From positions 168,516 through 232,515 of the forward strand of contig KN817525.1 in NCBI GenBank assembly GCA_000827495.1: a stretch of 64,000 nt of DNA, read 5' to 3'. The DNA comes from Hypholoma sublateritium FD-334 SS-4. Taxonomy: Eukaryota > Basidiomycota > Agaricomycetes > Agaricales > Strophariaceae. This document shows, in pieces, positions 1 through 11,156 of the stretch; the first letter of the stretch is position 1; every line of letters starts with the position of its first letter. Position numbers and translations under genes: made by a program. A model generated the notes under the pieces. The model searched no databases, had not been told where the DNA came from, and worked only from the letters and a program-made list of their open reading frames with translations.

Positions 1-32
1 TCGATTGAAAGGTCCTCGACATGATTGCATAG

Positions 33-474
33 ACATTCATAACAGTAACAAGCGCTAAGGACCGCGTCACCGTCGTCGATTTCTATGCAGAGTACGCATC
101 GCATTGGCTTATCTAGCGGAAGCTCTGCAGTCCCTTATTCTCTGAATTCGTCGCCGCAGCTGGTGTGGGCCATGCCACCAGCTGGCGCCTGTCATCCAGG
201 ATCTGACTAACGAGCCGCACAAATCCGGCTCGGGCCTCCCGCTCGACCTTGTCAAAATCGACAGCGACAGCAACGACGGCCAGGCTTTGGGAATGCAATA
301 CAAGGTCAGCCGGGCAGATCATGCGCTACCCCAGCCCGCACGGTGTCTGATAGTTTACATGCCTAGGTCCGCGCATTGCCCACCGTCATAGCATTCCGTG
401 ACGGGACCCCGATAGGGCAATTTGTGGGAGCCAAAAACGAGGCTGGCGTCAAAGAGTTCCTCAATCAGCTCTAG
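33..474 (+). CDS. Thioredoxin, 3' part (5' end outside or near window edge)
   Basis: Disulfide reductase of the thioredoxin fold. Three exons can be spliced: 33-91, 160-304 and 367-474. Exon 1 ends in VVDFYA. The junction to exon 2 recreates the redox centre WCGPC, followed by the helix HQLAPVIQDL. Exon 2 carries VKIDSD, and exon 3 opens with the cis-proline region ALPTV and ends FLNQL-stop. Both introns are GT-AG (about 68 and 62 bp). Unspliced, the frame is broken and the active site is hidden, which could mislead a single-frame search. An in-frame stop at about 30-32, just before a possible AG acceptor, shows that an earlier exon holding the start lies to the left, so the gene is partial here. 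Whether it is cytosolic or mitochondrial cannot be told without the N-terminus. Confidence 0.85.
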
Positions 475-1018
475 CAGGCTCTAGCCTGCACTTACATATG
501 CGATTTTATAACTTGACATAATGCCCTCCTCCACTGGCTGGAAACTTCCAGGAAGCACATGGCCGTAATTCGAAGCCTGAGGAAGTATTATACTTCTCCC
601 GTGCAAATGAACCCGACCCTGCACTGGAAAAATATGCATGATAGCTTGCGAGATTTTTTTAATCTGGGGCCATAAATAAGGACATGAAGTACAGCTACAG
701 AAGCTAACAGAAAACAAGAGAGCGCCGTCCAGACCCTGCGTCGTGGCACCACCTGAGGAATGAATAGGTGCGAATAGAAATAGAGAGATAAAGAGGTAAA
801 ACCGAGGTAAGTTTAAAGAGAACAGAGAAATCACGGGCATCCGGCAAGAAAGCAAAGTGCGACTGGTAGTGTACAGGTGCTGCAATGGGTACGCGGGGGT
901 AGCAAAGGGAGGCGCCGACTCGGGGGGCGTCTACATGTCCGTTCCGAGGTATAAGGGACTCCTTGCGAGGATGGGAGGGTGTCCGGTGGCAAGGAGGGTG
1001 ATATATACTGCGAGACGG
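475..1018. other. Intergenic, convergent 3' regions
   Basis: The stretch lies between the stop of the thioredoxin gene and the stop of the first G-gamma gene, which converge. Reading frames here are short and of mixed composition. I see no gene, repeat or RNA structure. Confidence 0.5.
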
Positions 1019-1396
1019 TCACTGCACCGTGCAGCATTTTCCTGTCGTTTGCTGCCCGTACGGATCCTCCGCTCGGCCGACAGGCCCCCACACAGAAGGC
1101 ACCTAGAAGCGCGGAAGCGCACGTCAGCACGCAGGCACACGCCACCAGTCCAAACAGGGTGACGCACTAGGTGGTCCTTGGTTGTTTTGCAGTATCGGAT
1201 GAGACTGGAGGCGGATGGGCGCTGAATCAGCCGCGCGGGCGGGCGTGGAAGACACGGTGAAGACGTACCTGGCGCTGGCCTCGCTAACTCTGACTCGTGG
1301 CCGTGCAAGATCCTCTCGTAGACGCTGGTTGTGTTCTATCAGACGTCTGAGCTTCAGCTCTGACATAGACTGGCGGCCGCCCGTTCGAGAGCTCAT
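1019..1396 (-). CDS. G-protein gamma subunit, copy 1 (CaaX = CTVQ)
   Basis: Gamma subunit of a heterotrimeric G protein, expected to pair with G-beta at the plasma membrane. Exons on the minus strand: 1269-1396, 1168-1204 and 1019-1102 (249 nt, 82 residues). The GGL-type helix reads [19 protein letters not shown], followed by [11 protein letters not shown], then [12 protein letters not shown] across a splice junction, then VPSVWGPV. The C-terminus GKCCTVQ ends in a CaaX box, so prenylation of the cysteine is expected, with a second adjacent cysteine that could be palmitoylated. The upstream ATG at 1396 is chosen because it adds an MSSR...QS leader like that of copy 2; an inner ATG lies at 1366. 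A paralogue lies directly upstream on the same strand. Confidence 0.9.
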
Positions 1397-2202
1397 GTTG
1401 GGTTTTTGGTGGTATTACTGCCCATGGGAACGCACGGTCAGCAGAGCTGATGTGTAATGTGATGCCAGGCGCACTCACAGTATTGAGGGGTGACTTCTGA
1501 ATGGAAGAATGGCCTTGCGTCAGGAGAGGCGGTAGTTGCTTGGTATTGAGCTGGTTGTGCGTAGAGAAACTGGCGTGCTTGGTGGTGGTGGTGGTGGTTA
1601 TAATCGGATGCTGATTATTCTGCGGCTGTACCTGGTCGCCCACGGCGTTGTGCCATGTGAACCCCCTTCCGAAACCGGAATAATCCATCAGACCACTGCA
1701 TATCTCATCAGACAGGCAAATAAACGGGCAAATGAAAATCCTCGTGCTTGCAATAAATACAGCAAATACGTATGCGACTTCTACCATTAGGATAACCAAG
1801 GAGTAGTGTAAGTAGCTGAAAATAATAATAATGCAACTGGGATAGAAATGTTGTGTGCATTGCCAACCCACGATGTCGATGAACATTGATAGCATACAAG
1901 CTCAAATCAGCCATCAAGCGGCGGTGCTTTGGCGACGTCGGACGAAAGTGTCCAAATTGTGTATGTAGAAGCCACGAAGACGAGCAAATTGAAGGAGTGT
2001 GGGGTTGAAAACTTGGGTATCAAAACAGAAAACAATGCATATGTCGCATTCGGGCAGGACGTTCTTGAGTGATATCCAGAGCATGACAAGCTAACGACAC
2101 GCCCTATCCAATATGGTTTCTAGGTTGGATATGGAGGGGAGCATCCTATGATTTCACCACGAATGGGGCTGTGTTGAAAACCAACAGCACGACACCGCAC
2201 TA
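1397..2202. other. Spacer between the two G-gamma genes
   Basis: About 0.8 kb that should hold the promoter of copy 1 and the 3' region of copy 2. A GGT-rich run lies at 1581-1598. The longest frame (minus strand, about 200 codons over 1284-1895) runs into copy 1 and has no recognisable domain, so I do not call it. Confidence 0.5.
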
Positions 2203-2651
2203 TTACATGACCACACAGTTGCATCCTTGTGCTGGAGGCGCGTATGGGTCCTCGCCTTTTGTCACCGGCCCCCAAACAGAGGGAATCTATGGAAAAAGGA
2301 GACACGAGTAAATACACGCGTTACGGCCACGGGAGGCGTCAGGGGCTGAACACGAGCCGGACGTGACATACCAAATGGTCTTTGGTGGTTTTGCAGTACC
2401 GAATGAGACTGCAGGACGCGATTAATCATCGAGTAATTAGGCGAGGGGGGCAAGAGAGGGCACACACCTCGCACTGGCCTCGCTGACACGCACTCTGGGC
2501 CGCGTCAAGTCCTCTCGCAACCGCTGATTATGCTCCGTCAATCTCCGGAGCTTCAGCTCAGACATGGATTGCTGTCAAAAATACGTTAGCCCAGCGACAA
2601 AGGATATCCATTTGAGTTGAATGAGCTGACTTTGTGCGGACGGTTGTTCAT
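2203..2651 (-). CDS. G-protein gamma subunit, copy 2 (CaaX = CVVM)
   Basis: Second gamma subunit, in tandem with and closely similar to copy 1. Exons: 2631-2651, 2468-2571, 2372-2408 and 2203-2286 (246 nt, 81 residues). It shares [42 protein letters not shown] and IPSVWGPV. The C-terminus CNCVVM is a CaaX box ending in Met, which favours farnesylation. Exons 3 and 4 are exactly as long as in copy 1 (37 and 84 nt). The 5' end differs: a short first exon encoding MNNRPHK is split from QSMSELK by an extra 59-bp intron, where copy 1 reads straight through. No frameshift or stop is seen, so both copies look functional. Confidence 0.88.
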
Positions 2652-2858
2652 GGTGGCCGAGGTGAGTTAGCCGCGGGAGGAGGAAAGAGTGCAGACACTG
2701 GCCACGGTGCGGATACCGAGGAGTGGGCGGGAGGGAGTAAAGGAGAGACTGGAGAAGAGAAGGTCGGCGACCACGTCCGAGTCGGATGGTTGTGTCCAGG
2801 TCGAATTCCGCCCAGAGCTTCAACCAGCGGAGTTTGAATGCCCTTGTCCACTGCCATC

Positions 2859-3899
2859 ATGAGCCCATATCCCTCGCCCCGCCGCAGGCACCGGCAACCC
2901 AGGCTCCATTATCCCAGTAAAGCCCCCATTATGTCTTGTAAGCCGTTCTGACACGTCCCGATGACCACCGCGCAGCCCCCTATAGCAGGAAACCGCCTCC
3001 GTCGCGTGCTCAGCCAAAATTCGCACAATCTCCTAGAGCATACTATGCGCGTTCGCATGCAAAAATAGCCTTCGATGACAAGTTTGATATCAGCTCAAGA
3101 TACGACTTTTCGAAAGACGCGACTTGCGTGGAAAACGACTCTGACGACGACCAAAATGACCTTGAGATGGAAGACTCGACGTTTCACTGGGAAGAGGAGG
3201 CGACACTTTTCTCAGAGCTCATGGGCGACGGGTAAATGCTTCTATGTACTCTTTCTCGGCATTCTCAGACCCTCCAAGAATGCATCAGGAAGAGGAACAT
3301 CGGCTGGACGATGCGATTGAATCCCTGCAGGCCGCTTTCGTTGAACAAGGGACGCAGTCGAAAAAGCAAATCGCAGAAATACTGGTTGGGACCCACAAGC
3401 ACATCAGGAGTATGATCAACCTGATGGACGATAACGTCGATCCCTATTATGGGAACGGCATTAGTCTTGTTAAAAAGGGCGCAACAGGCATCGAAAGGAC
3501 GACCTACGCAAGAGAGATCGAAATCAAAGAAATCTATGATGCAACACAAGTATGGTATAAATATATGCGCTTGGCGAATCGCACTGACCACAGAAATAGC
3601 GGAAGATTGAAATGATCTTTGATGAACTCAAAGCAGAATATGACGTTCGTGATAGATTGTGGGCAAAATTGGAGGCCTCAATCAACGAGATAGGTGTGTG
3701 TTAGTATATGCGTTTTAGTGACGATTTCGTGATACACTGGATTGTAGCCAACCCGTTGCTGGAGTCTGTAAAAGACACTCCAGCTCAGGTCGAACGCACT
3801 ATCGCGAAACTCGAGAAGCAGCTTGAAGTACAGTCCGCGAGCAGCAAAGCTCAAAACTCGACAAATAAAATATTGCAAGAACTTCTCAAGGGCTCCTAG
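2859..3899 (+). CDS. Unrecognised coiled-coil protein
   Basis: I do not recognise this gene. Several consecutive exons keep a good acidic, helical reading frame. They are: an N-terminal Ser/Pro/Arg-rich part (from about 2859 or the ATG at 2931); 2979-3230 with IAFDDKFDISSRYDFSKD and an Asp-rich stretch; about 3280-3549 with EEEHRLDDAIESLQAAFVEQ and IAEILVGTHKHI; about 3595-3693; and 3749-3899 with VERTIAKLEKQLEVQ and a KILQELLKGS-stop end. The frames join at GT and AG sites. The first intron (about 38 bp) is short and uncertain. Heptad-like Leu/Ile spacing in the last two exons suggests coiled coil. No signal peptide or membrane helix is evident. The function cannot be inferred. Confidence 0.5.
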
Positions 3900-4870
3900 T
3901 TTGCTGCTCGTTTCTTGTCCTAAACTCTGGGCGCTTTCTGTATCTGTATCTGGCTTGGGACTCGCTATGTTTTCGCTGCTGTTCTCTTGCTTCTCGATTA
4001 ACGCTTAGTGTAATCTCTTCAGCGTACTGCGTATCCTCTGGCTGCTTTGCTGCTCTGCTCATATCATTGATTCACTTCCGTCTCGATAAACATTCCAAAC
4101 TTCCGGCGTGCTGTGGATATTCCGCTCTGCTCATCGGCCATTCCAGTTTCGAGTATATACTACATATGTCGTGACTCGCCACCTCATCAAAATGGATCGA
4201 TCCATACAAGTAAATTGCTTGTGGGCGTTACTTATCCTTAGTTTGCAATTGCCGGAGCCATCAGTATGCACTCCATTGCCCTTCCCATTTCTCGGTTTCA
4301 TTTTATGGGACGCGTATAAGGGTTCAGGTGCTCAGCAACAAGTCTGAGGTATGACAATGACTTATTCGTACCCTCGGATTCATTGTTAAGTTTCACCTGC
4401 GATAATATTCGGGAGCCGACGTCGCGCCCACAACTTCCGGCTGCAATTCCCTATTTGGAAATGTTAACCGCTTTTGGAACTTTGATGGATGGAACACCTG
4501 AACGAATTACAACAATATCAAGCACGAACACAGCTTCTCGTACCTCGGATGATTACACCGTCTGCTATACCGCTGCCTCTTAGGAGGCCACTCTTCTTTG
4601 ATACACGGAAGGCACGACGGTCGAGTGTGTACTACGGTAGGTCCGTGGGTGAGAAATATCTATCATTTGCCCGCCAATCACAGCCTTGGTGATCCTGAAC
4701 TGCGCACATTTGGTGCCGCCGTGGCTGGGCAATGTCCATATTCTTCGGGCGTCCCCATCGAGGTACAGATCTTCCGCAGGCGTAGCATTGTTACGATTGA
4801 ACTACTATCTGACCAGGGAACATCATTCAACTTCAGCACCTCGCGCGACCACCGAAATGGCTGCACGACA
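3900..4870. other. Intergenic region, no firm gene
   Basis: The stretch lies between two convergent genes. It contains several short frames, among them a 51-codon frame at 4192-4347 with a hydrophobic start and a 131-codon frame at 4598-4993 that overlaps the 3' end of the next gene on the other strand. None has a recognisable motif or convincing splicing. Confidence 0.4.
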
Positions 4871-6332
4871 CTAGACTGCACACCCGACCGGCAGCTCACT
4901 GTCCTTCACGGCGCATACATCGTTCGATGCAATGAACAACTCGGCGACGTTCCCGTCGGAATTTATGCCCTTCTCGCCCGGGCCCGCGTCTGATGCGGTG
5001 CTCGCATTGGCGTACGAGTCGGAAAACTCGGTCAGCGTGATGTGCGATGCCGTATACGTGGTTGGCGCGGCGCTGGCACTGCCCGCTGGCGCGCGCGGCG
5101 GCGCGGACGTACTGTCGCTGCTACTCGGCACAGTCGTTGCATTTGCCGCACGCGCGCGCCGGCGCAGTGCTCGGTAGAGGCCCGTGACAATCACGAGGAG
5201 GTTCGACACTATGATCGCGATGGTGACCTGGATGCGCAGAGGATGAACAGGCGAATATTATTAATACTGCGTCGTCGCTACGGCCGGGGTGCAGGTGTGC
5301 AGCGGCGTGGATTGGGATGGATGCGCACCTGTATATCCGCAGAGATGCCGACCCAGGCTGGGGAGTTGATGAGGATGAAGACGCTATGTGTGATACTTGC
5401 GAGCATTGTAAAGAGGCCGCACGTGAAGATGGCGAGGATGAGACGATGATGCACGCTCCGGAGCTTCATATGAAAAAGCATGTAAACGGGCGCGAGGATG
5501 AGCCATAGGTCCGCGAGATTGTCGGCTGTTACAACGAACAAAGATGAGCGCATTTCTGTATTTTGTGAGGAGAAACACTCACTAACGAGCTCAATAATCC
5601 CGACATACCTTGGGATGGTGCACTCCGCCTGGTTGTGCCAATTTGTCCCGCAGAAGAAGATTTTTTCGAAAAACATAATAGAAAAGAACACCCCGAATAG
5701 GACAGACGCCGCTTTCGACACCGTGCGCGTTGTACAGGGGGGCAGCAGACGTGTGATTGTCACTGATATCGTCAAGCGGGATGCCCTGAGAAAAATAATT
5801 GCATTATCGATGAGTAAACACATATTCTTTGCAGCTATAGGCCTACCAGAGTGCCGTGGTATACGTGAGGAGTGTCACCCATCTTGAGAAGGCGAGCAAA
5901 TCCTTCATACCTGTGAGGAATTATTGCCACAAACAAAACATGCTCGCGTCAGCTACCAAGGCAGAAACCGAGCTGTATCGAAGGCTGCACTCACTAGCTG
6001 CAATATTTTTCGGGACCATGAGGAGTAAAAAGACGGTGAAAAGTGCAGTATCGGTGAAGAATGCAACCGCGGCCCACATGTCGTCCCACCAGAGCTTGCG
6101 AATGAGCGCCCGGTGAACAAGGCGTACAATACTTGATAGCAAGGCCAGTGATTGTAGAACAGTGATGATTACTTTGGGTCAAAACTTCAACGTGCGGCTT
6201 GAAAATTACGAACTCAAAACATTGGAGAAACTTACTTAAAGTACCCTCGAACGAGAGTATTTCTACTTCGATTCGGTGACCGCGTGGATAGATGTCAACA
6301 TGATGCACCTCGTTAATGTAGTTGAAGTCCAT
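4871..6332 (-). CDS. Seven-helix integral membrane protein, Pth11/rhodopsin-like fungal family
   Basis: A multi-pass plasma-membrane protein of the fungal rhodopsin-like/Pth11 type, often regarded as GPCR-like. The first exon (from ATG 6332) joins by a consensus GTAAGT donor to an exon giving helix 1 (ITVLQSLALLSSIVRLVH). The family signature KLWWDDMWAA follows. Later exons give TLLTYTTALW / ASRLTISVTITRLLP, a loop with cysteines (FFCGTNWHNQAEC), NLADLWLILAPVYMLFHMKL, LILAIFTCGLFTMLASITH, and the last helix VTIAIIVSNLLVIVTGLYR. The basic RALRRRARA stretch and a Ser/Ala-rich tail follow, ending at the stop at 4871. All helices are accounted for and nothing looks truncated. The ligand is unknown. 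Two G-gamma genes lie within 5 kb. Confidence 0.75.
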
Positions 6333-7271
6333 CTGTAACTTGAAAATGTAAAAGAACGTGGTGATAGGGCAAAATTAAATGAGCGACTCAGTGATAGGAA
6401 GTGGGGAGAACGAAAGCATCAGCGTTGAGCTCCGAGCCAGCATCTATATGGAATGACAACCGACAGCGGCAAGTTGACACATTCAGTGACATAAACTATT
6501 TGAATGTGATGCGCTCACCACAGCAATTTCGTACTTCTGAGCGACTTATATAGCCATATCTAAGACCTTGAGTCGCCGAATCCTACTCAGACAAGCTCGT
6601 GTAGGAGGCAACTCATATTTAAGTTCTTCTGCCTCAGGAGATCGTCTTCAAATACAAGTCGGTTATAAGAAACATTGTTCATTTGCAAGTTGTTTGCAAG
6701 ATGACATTAGCACATGTATCTGACTGAATAAAACGAGACTATTTTACGTGGAGTACTTGTGTTAAGTATCCGCAACCTGCGGGGGCGAGGCTCGCTTCGC
6801 CATCCTAGTACACAGTGTGGTAATTGTACATCATAGTCGAGGGAATTATTTATCTACCAGCGTCGGGAGCGAGGGGAAGAGATTGCAGTCGCGCTCGGGC
6901 CATTTCCGGATATGGCAACGCCGTGTCGCATAGGCGACGCTGTCAGCGGCGAGGGCTGGAGGTCACCTTTGAGCCTCCCAACCCTCGAATCCAAAGTTTC
7001 TATACTTCCAAATACCGATATGTGTCGTATTTGTTACTACTATTCAGCGTTGTTACCGCAAACAAAGGGGCCCGCATATAACATTTGAATACTAAATACC
7101 ACAAAATTCACTTCATGTTGCCCAGAGAAAAAAACGAAAAACCCAACGTATTATGTACAATTCGAGAGCACCGTTCACTCCACCATGCGTTTCCCCACCT
7201 CGTTGATGATAATAGATTCCGCGGCACTACTCACCCCCCTTCAACTTACAATGTCTATGGTTCACTCTACA
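6333..7271. other. Intergenic region
   Basis: Upstream of the membrane-protein gene and downstream of the Doa1-like gene, both on the minus strand. Short frames only, with no domain or repeat that I can recognise. It should contain the promoter of the membrane-protein gene. Confidence 0.5.
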
Positions 7272-10200
7272 CTAGATAAGCCCACTAATCTCGGTGCATA
7301 CATTTTTTACCCGTGAATCGGGGAAAGTATTTGGCAATGATCGCAAGCATTGCGCGATTTCGGTTGTCTGCGCAGCTGAGAGTGGTTTTGTGGTCGTGGC
7401 AGAGAGTGCCTATATTACGAAGTATTGTCAGAAACCGACGAAGGTTGAAATGGCTCCACTGCATACAACATTTCCCAAGGCGACAAGTGCCCGATACACC
7501 GCTTCCGCATCTGTCGTCTCCGATTCGAGGATCTGCGTTGAATTGCATCATAGATAAATAAAATATAGGCAAGGTAGAGTAAAAAAACCCCGCACCTTAT
7601 TGATCAACGCAACCGTTTGGTCTCGCAAGGTTAGATCAAGCGGGAATCGTAGTCCCTGACAAGATACGCTAGAGGGTGTTATGATCATCAATTCAAACTC
7701 AAAAATGAGACACACGAAGAAACAAACTTGAACAAAATGGTTGCCAGTGCTACACGCTGGGTCTTGTTCAGAGCATTGTAGGGTGCCTGTGCAAGTGTCT
7801 CCAGAATCTGTTCGCAGAAGAAAAAAAACAGCTTTAAATATCTGCCAGCCGTCAATTATCCAGGTAGATAACCTACTCTGCCCAACCACGCGGCGTCGGT
7901 CTGCTTGTCATCATGGAATGCATTCCCTAGAGTTCGCAATAAAAGCAGAATGTTGGTCTCCCGCGATTTTACTAGTGGTGCGGTCCACGATGAACTCCAT
8001 TCCGCGGCATTAAATAGCGCGTCCGAGAACCGCTCCAGGACACCTGGGGCACTGAACACTTCGGGCGCAAAGCCGACCAGCAGACGACTTAGATCAATCA
8101 CTAACAGTCGAATGAATCTTCAGAAAATAGATTTTATGACAATCAAGAATTCATACCTGGAAATCTTTGTGAGGACGGCCAGCGCTCGAAAACGGAAATA
8201 ATGGCATCCACATGGGCGGGACTGAGCGGAGCATGCGGATCTATCGGAGGTGTTGATGTAACCAGAGTCAGGTACTCAAATGCTTCCTCCAAGGACTTGA
8301 TCTCGTTGGGATACAAGGCAAGCGAAGAAGTTGACTGAGAAGAGATAATTAGTGTGAATCGACGGGTGACAAAGATTTTGCCACAAACGATTTCGTGGCG
8401 CAGTGCGTCGTCAAATTGGAAAAGTTTTCCTTGCATCGCCGCGACATTTGCTTGTTTAAACGTGACCACTTTTGACTTTGAATGCCAAACACAAATAGTA
8501 AATAACGTCGACAATAGCTCGAGCTGCTGAACAGGAACTCACAACAGGGAGGATCTTAGGCATTAATGGCGCTGATTGGGCAGCTGGTGCTGGTCCAGAG
8601 TAGCGGGAGGCTCCTGTAAAAGGATCTTGATACGATTGTGTAGAGGGTTCGCTGCCTTGCGGAGGTGGTGCCACGTATCGAGAACCGCCCGTGAACGGGT
8701 CTGCGTACTGCGACGCGCCACCTGAGGGTGCCGCAGGAGCTGCACGATATCTTGAAGCGCCTGGAATATCAAAGCATTTAAGATACAGTTCCCGTGGCAC
8801 CTAGAAGCCGCACGCACCGGTGAATGGATCGACATAGTCTTCTCCTCCACCCCCAAGGCTGACACCGGAAGTTCCTTTCTCGATAAATTTTACTACCTCG
8901 TCAAGGTAGGTCAACGGGAGGTCATTGGTTTGTAGGAAGGTTTGGGCTGCATTATAGGGATTTTCTATACGCAGCAAATGAGCGATAGCAACAAACAAAG
9001 CGTCCGAACGTACCAGACACATTGTAAGGAAGCTTCAGAGGTGGCACCCCGTCCTGGATATCGACGTCGAATACATAGTCGTATTCTTTCCCGTTGTACA
9101 GCTGTCTGCGACCAGAGCCGACAGCATCGACGACATCGCCGATTTTTTGCCATGCATGATTGGCATTATCCCACTATCCCAAAAGAGAACTATTGAGCTA
9201 TAAGTCCAAGTCCCCGTACCTCGGCACGTACCTGATGCGCTTCCACGAGATCCCCGTTTTTGATCATTTTCACTTCACCTGACTTTTTGCCTTCGTACGC
9301 GAGAAGGGTGCAGGATCAGCCAGAAGCATGCACTGATGAAAACAGAGGGGACGTACCTGGGGTATTCAAAGCTTCCAGGCCAGGAAGATCGCTCTTCTTC
9401 ACATCTCCCACCTGTTGTGACGGCAGTGCTTGGGCCGCGACCTGAGCGTCGTATTCCTTCAAGGCTTCTGAGCTCGCCCAGCTTGCCTCTGTCTCGCTGA
9501 ACACTCTCACGATACCATCGCTGCACCCACTGACAATGTCACCATTGGGCATCGTCGATACAGCCCATACGGAGACGGCAGGATGTACGATAGTTTGTGA
9601 ACATTCCCCATCTAAGCTTTATTTTGTTAGGCTGTTTCCATTGAGACATATGCACAACATGAATACGCACCCTTCCACACGCGCACCGTGCGATCTTCGC
9701 CCGCTGAGACGATGTCGCCACTTGGCAGGACAGAAATGCTGTAAACGTAGGAGGTATGGCCTGACAGCGTGTATATAGCGTCACCGCCAAAGGTCCAGAC
9801 CCGGATTTCGCTAGAGCAAATCAGTTCAAGTACACACGGGGAGGCTTGGAATCCCACCTATCATTGGCACACGATGCGAAACCAATATCTGGTAAGAGAG
9901 CTAGCCCTCGCACGGCATCCGTGTGGCCATTAAAGGTCTGGATGAGTTTATGCTGTTGCCAAAGCTTAATCGTCTTGTCGGCAGATCCTGTTGAAATATC
10001 GCGTTAAGCAAACGCGTGAACATTTGGCAGTTAATTTACCCGTCAGAAACTGATCCTCGTCGACCCCCAACACAGCCCACACCGATTGCTGATGTCCTTT
10101 CAGATCATATGCCAGATTGAAATTCTTCCATACTTTCGCGGTCCTAAGGTAAGTCAGAGCGGTCAGATAGGTGATCACGGACTCCGCTATGAAGGGCAAA

Positions 10201-10700
10201 AGCGCTCTCACTTGTCCCAGGAGCCCGATATGATTGTGCCACCAGGTGTTACGTCGAGCGTGCAAACGTTATCAAGATGTCCGAGAAGACAGAAATCGGG
10301 ATCGTCTTTAGGTGTGGCGAGGTTGAACACGTTGATCACGGACTCTTGGCCTGCAGTGACCGCGTAGCCTTTGACTTCTTTCAGCGACCAGCCGCGTAAC
10401 TGCATGTACTACACGGTTTACATACCTTTAGGGGCATCTGGAGCTGGAGGTATGTACGCAACAGAGTTGATATATCGAGATCCCGCGCGAAGGACGACTT
10501 CAGCCGTGAATCGGGGATCTTTCTGCGATCTTTGCCACGAAATCGCAGTGGAATCACGAGAGGCGGAGAGTATGAGCTCGTTCGTAGGTGAGCATACAGC
10601 GCGAACCTATAATCAGTCAGTGATAAGACCAGAATTGATCAAAAAGACTGCCAACGTCTGAAGTATGTGATTTCAGCGTCGCGGAAAGTTTATAGGGCAT
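7272..10700 (-). CDS. Doa1/Ufd3/PLAA-type ubiquitin-binding WD40-PFU-PUL protein
   Basis: Cdc48/p97 cofactor that binds ubiquitin and acts in ubiquitin homeostasis and ubiquitin-dependent turnover. The start ATG at 10700 gives [15 protein letters not shown], then a spliced first WD40 blade ([16 protein letters not shown]). More blades follow: [17 protein letters not shown] with [50 protein letters not shown] and [17 protein letters not shown]. The PFU domain follows ([40 protein letters not shown]), then a linker with repeated [13 protein letters not shown] motifs, and a C-terminal armadillo-like PUL domain ([47 protein letters not shown]). It ends [12 protein letters not shown]. There are many short introns. 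The domain order and full length match the family. Confidence 0.92.
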
Positions 10701-11156
10701 TCTGTCTGTGAAGGAGGATTCTTGGAGGTTAGAGAGAAAGATAAAGTACACGCAAGCTCACGTTCCGGAGTTGGAAAGTGGCCAAAAGTTGAAGTCACGA
10801 TGATTGACCTCGAAATACGTAACGATTGTGCTGCCCGGATAAATTTAGGTCAAGAAAATACACCCCCCTTCTTCAAAGTTCCAGAACAACTCCCAGCATC
10901 CTATAGTTCCATTGACTTCCGTACATAAAGAGGAAATGTCCGGACGGAGACAGGACGGATATGAGATATCTAAGATGAGCAAACCGAGCTCCCATAGCGA
11001 CTTAATGTATGTCCTTGTCCGGCAAATATGGCCCTGTCAGAACGTATATAGCATTCACAACATGAAAGGAGAATCCATCTTCTTCATAAGAAGCATTTCG
11101 ACATGGACCCTGGGATAACGTTGTCACCAAGTGGTCGTTAGAACCTTCCAACTCAT
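10701..11156. other. Intergenic spacer between Doa1-like and GH30 genes
   Basis: Holds the promoter of the Doa1-like gene and the 3' region of the GH30 gene, both on the minus strand. Short plus-strand frames here have no recognisable content. Confidence 0.5.

Noticed and set aside
61..160. Thioredoxin gene apparently lacking its CxxC motif
   Set aside because: The WCGPC motif is present but is created across the intron at 92-159; reading through the intron hides it.
481..885. 134-codon minus-strand frame with a hydrophobic, signal-like start
   Set aside because: Lies in the convergent 3' region. No motif, and composition does not resemble coding sequence.
1284..1895. 203-codon minus-strand open frame with hydrophobic start
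   Set aside because: It runs through the promoter and first intron region of G-gamma copy 1 and overlaps its exon in another frame. Low-complexity Thr/Ser/Gln, no motif.
4192..4347. 51-codon frame with a hydrophobic N-terminus, possible small secreted protein
   Set aside because: Too short, no cysteine pattern or prenylation signal, and no support other than one hydrophobic stretch.
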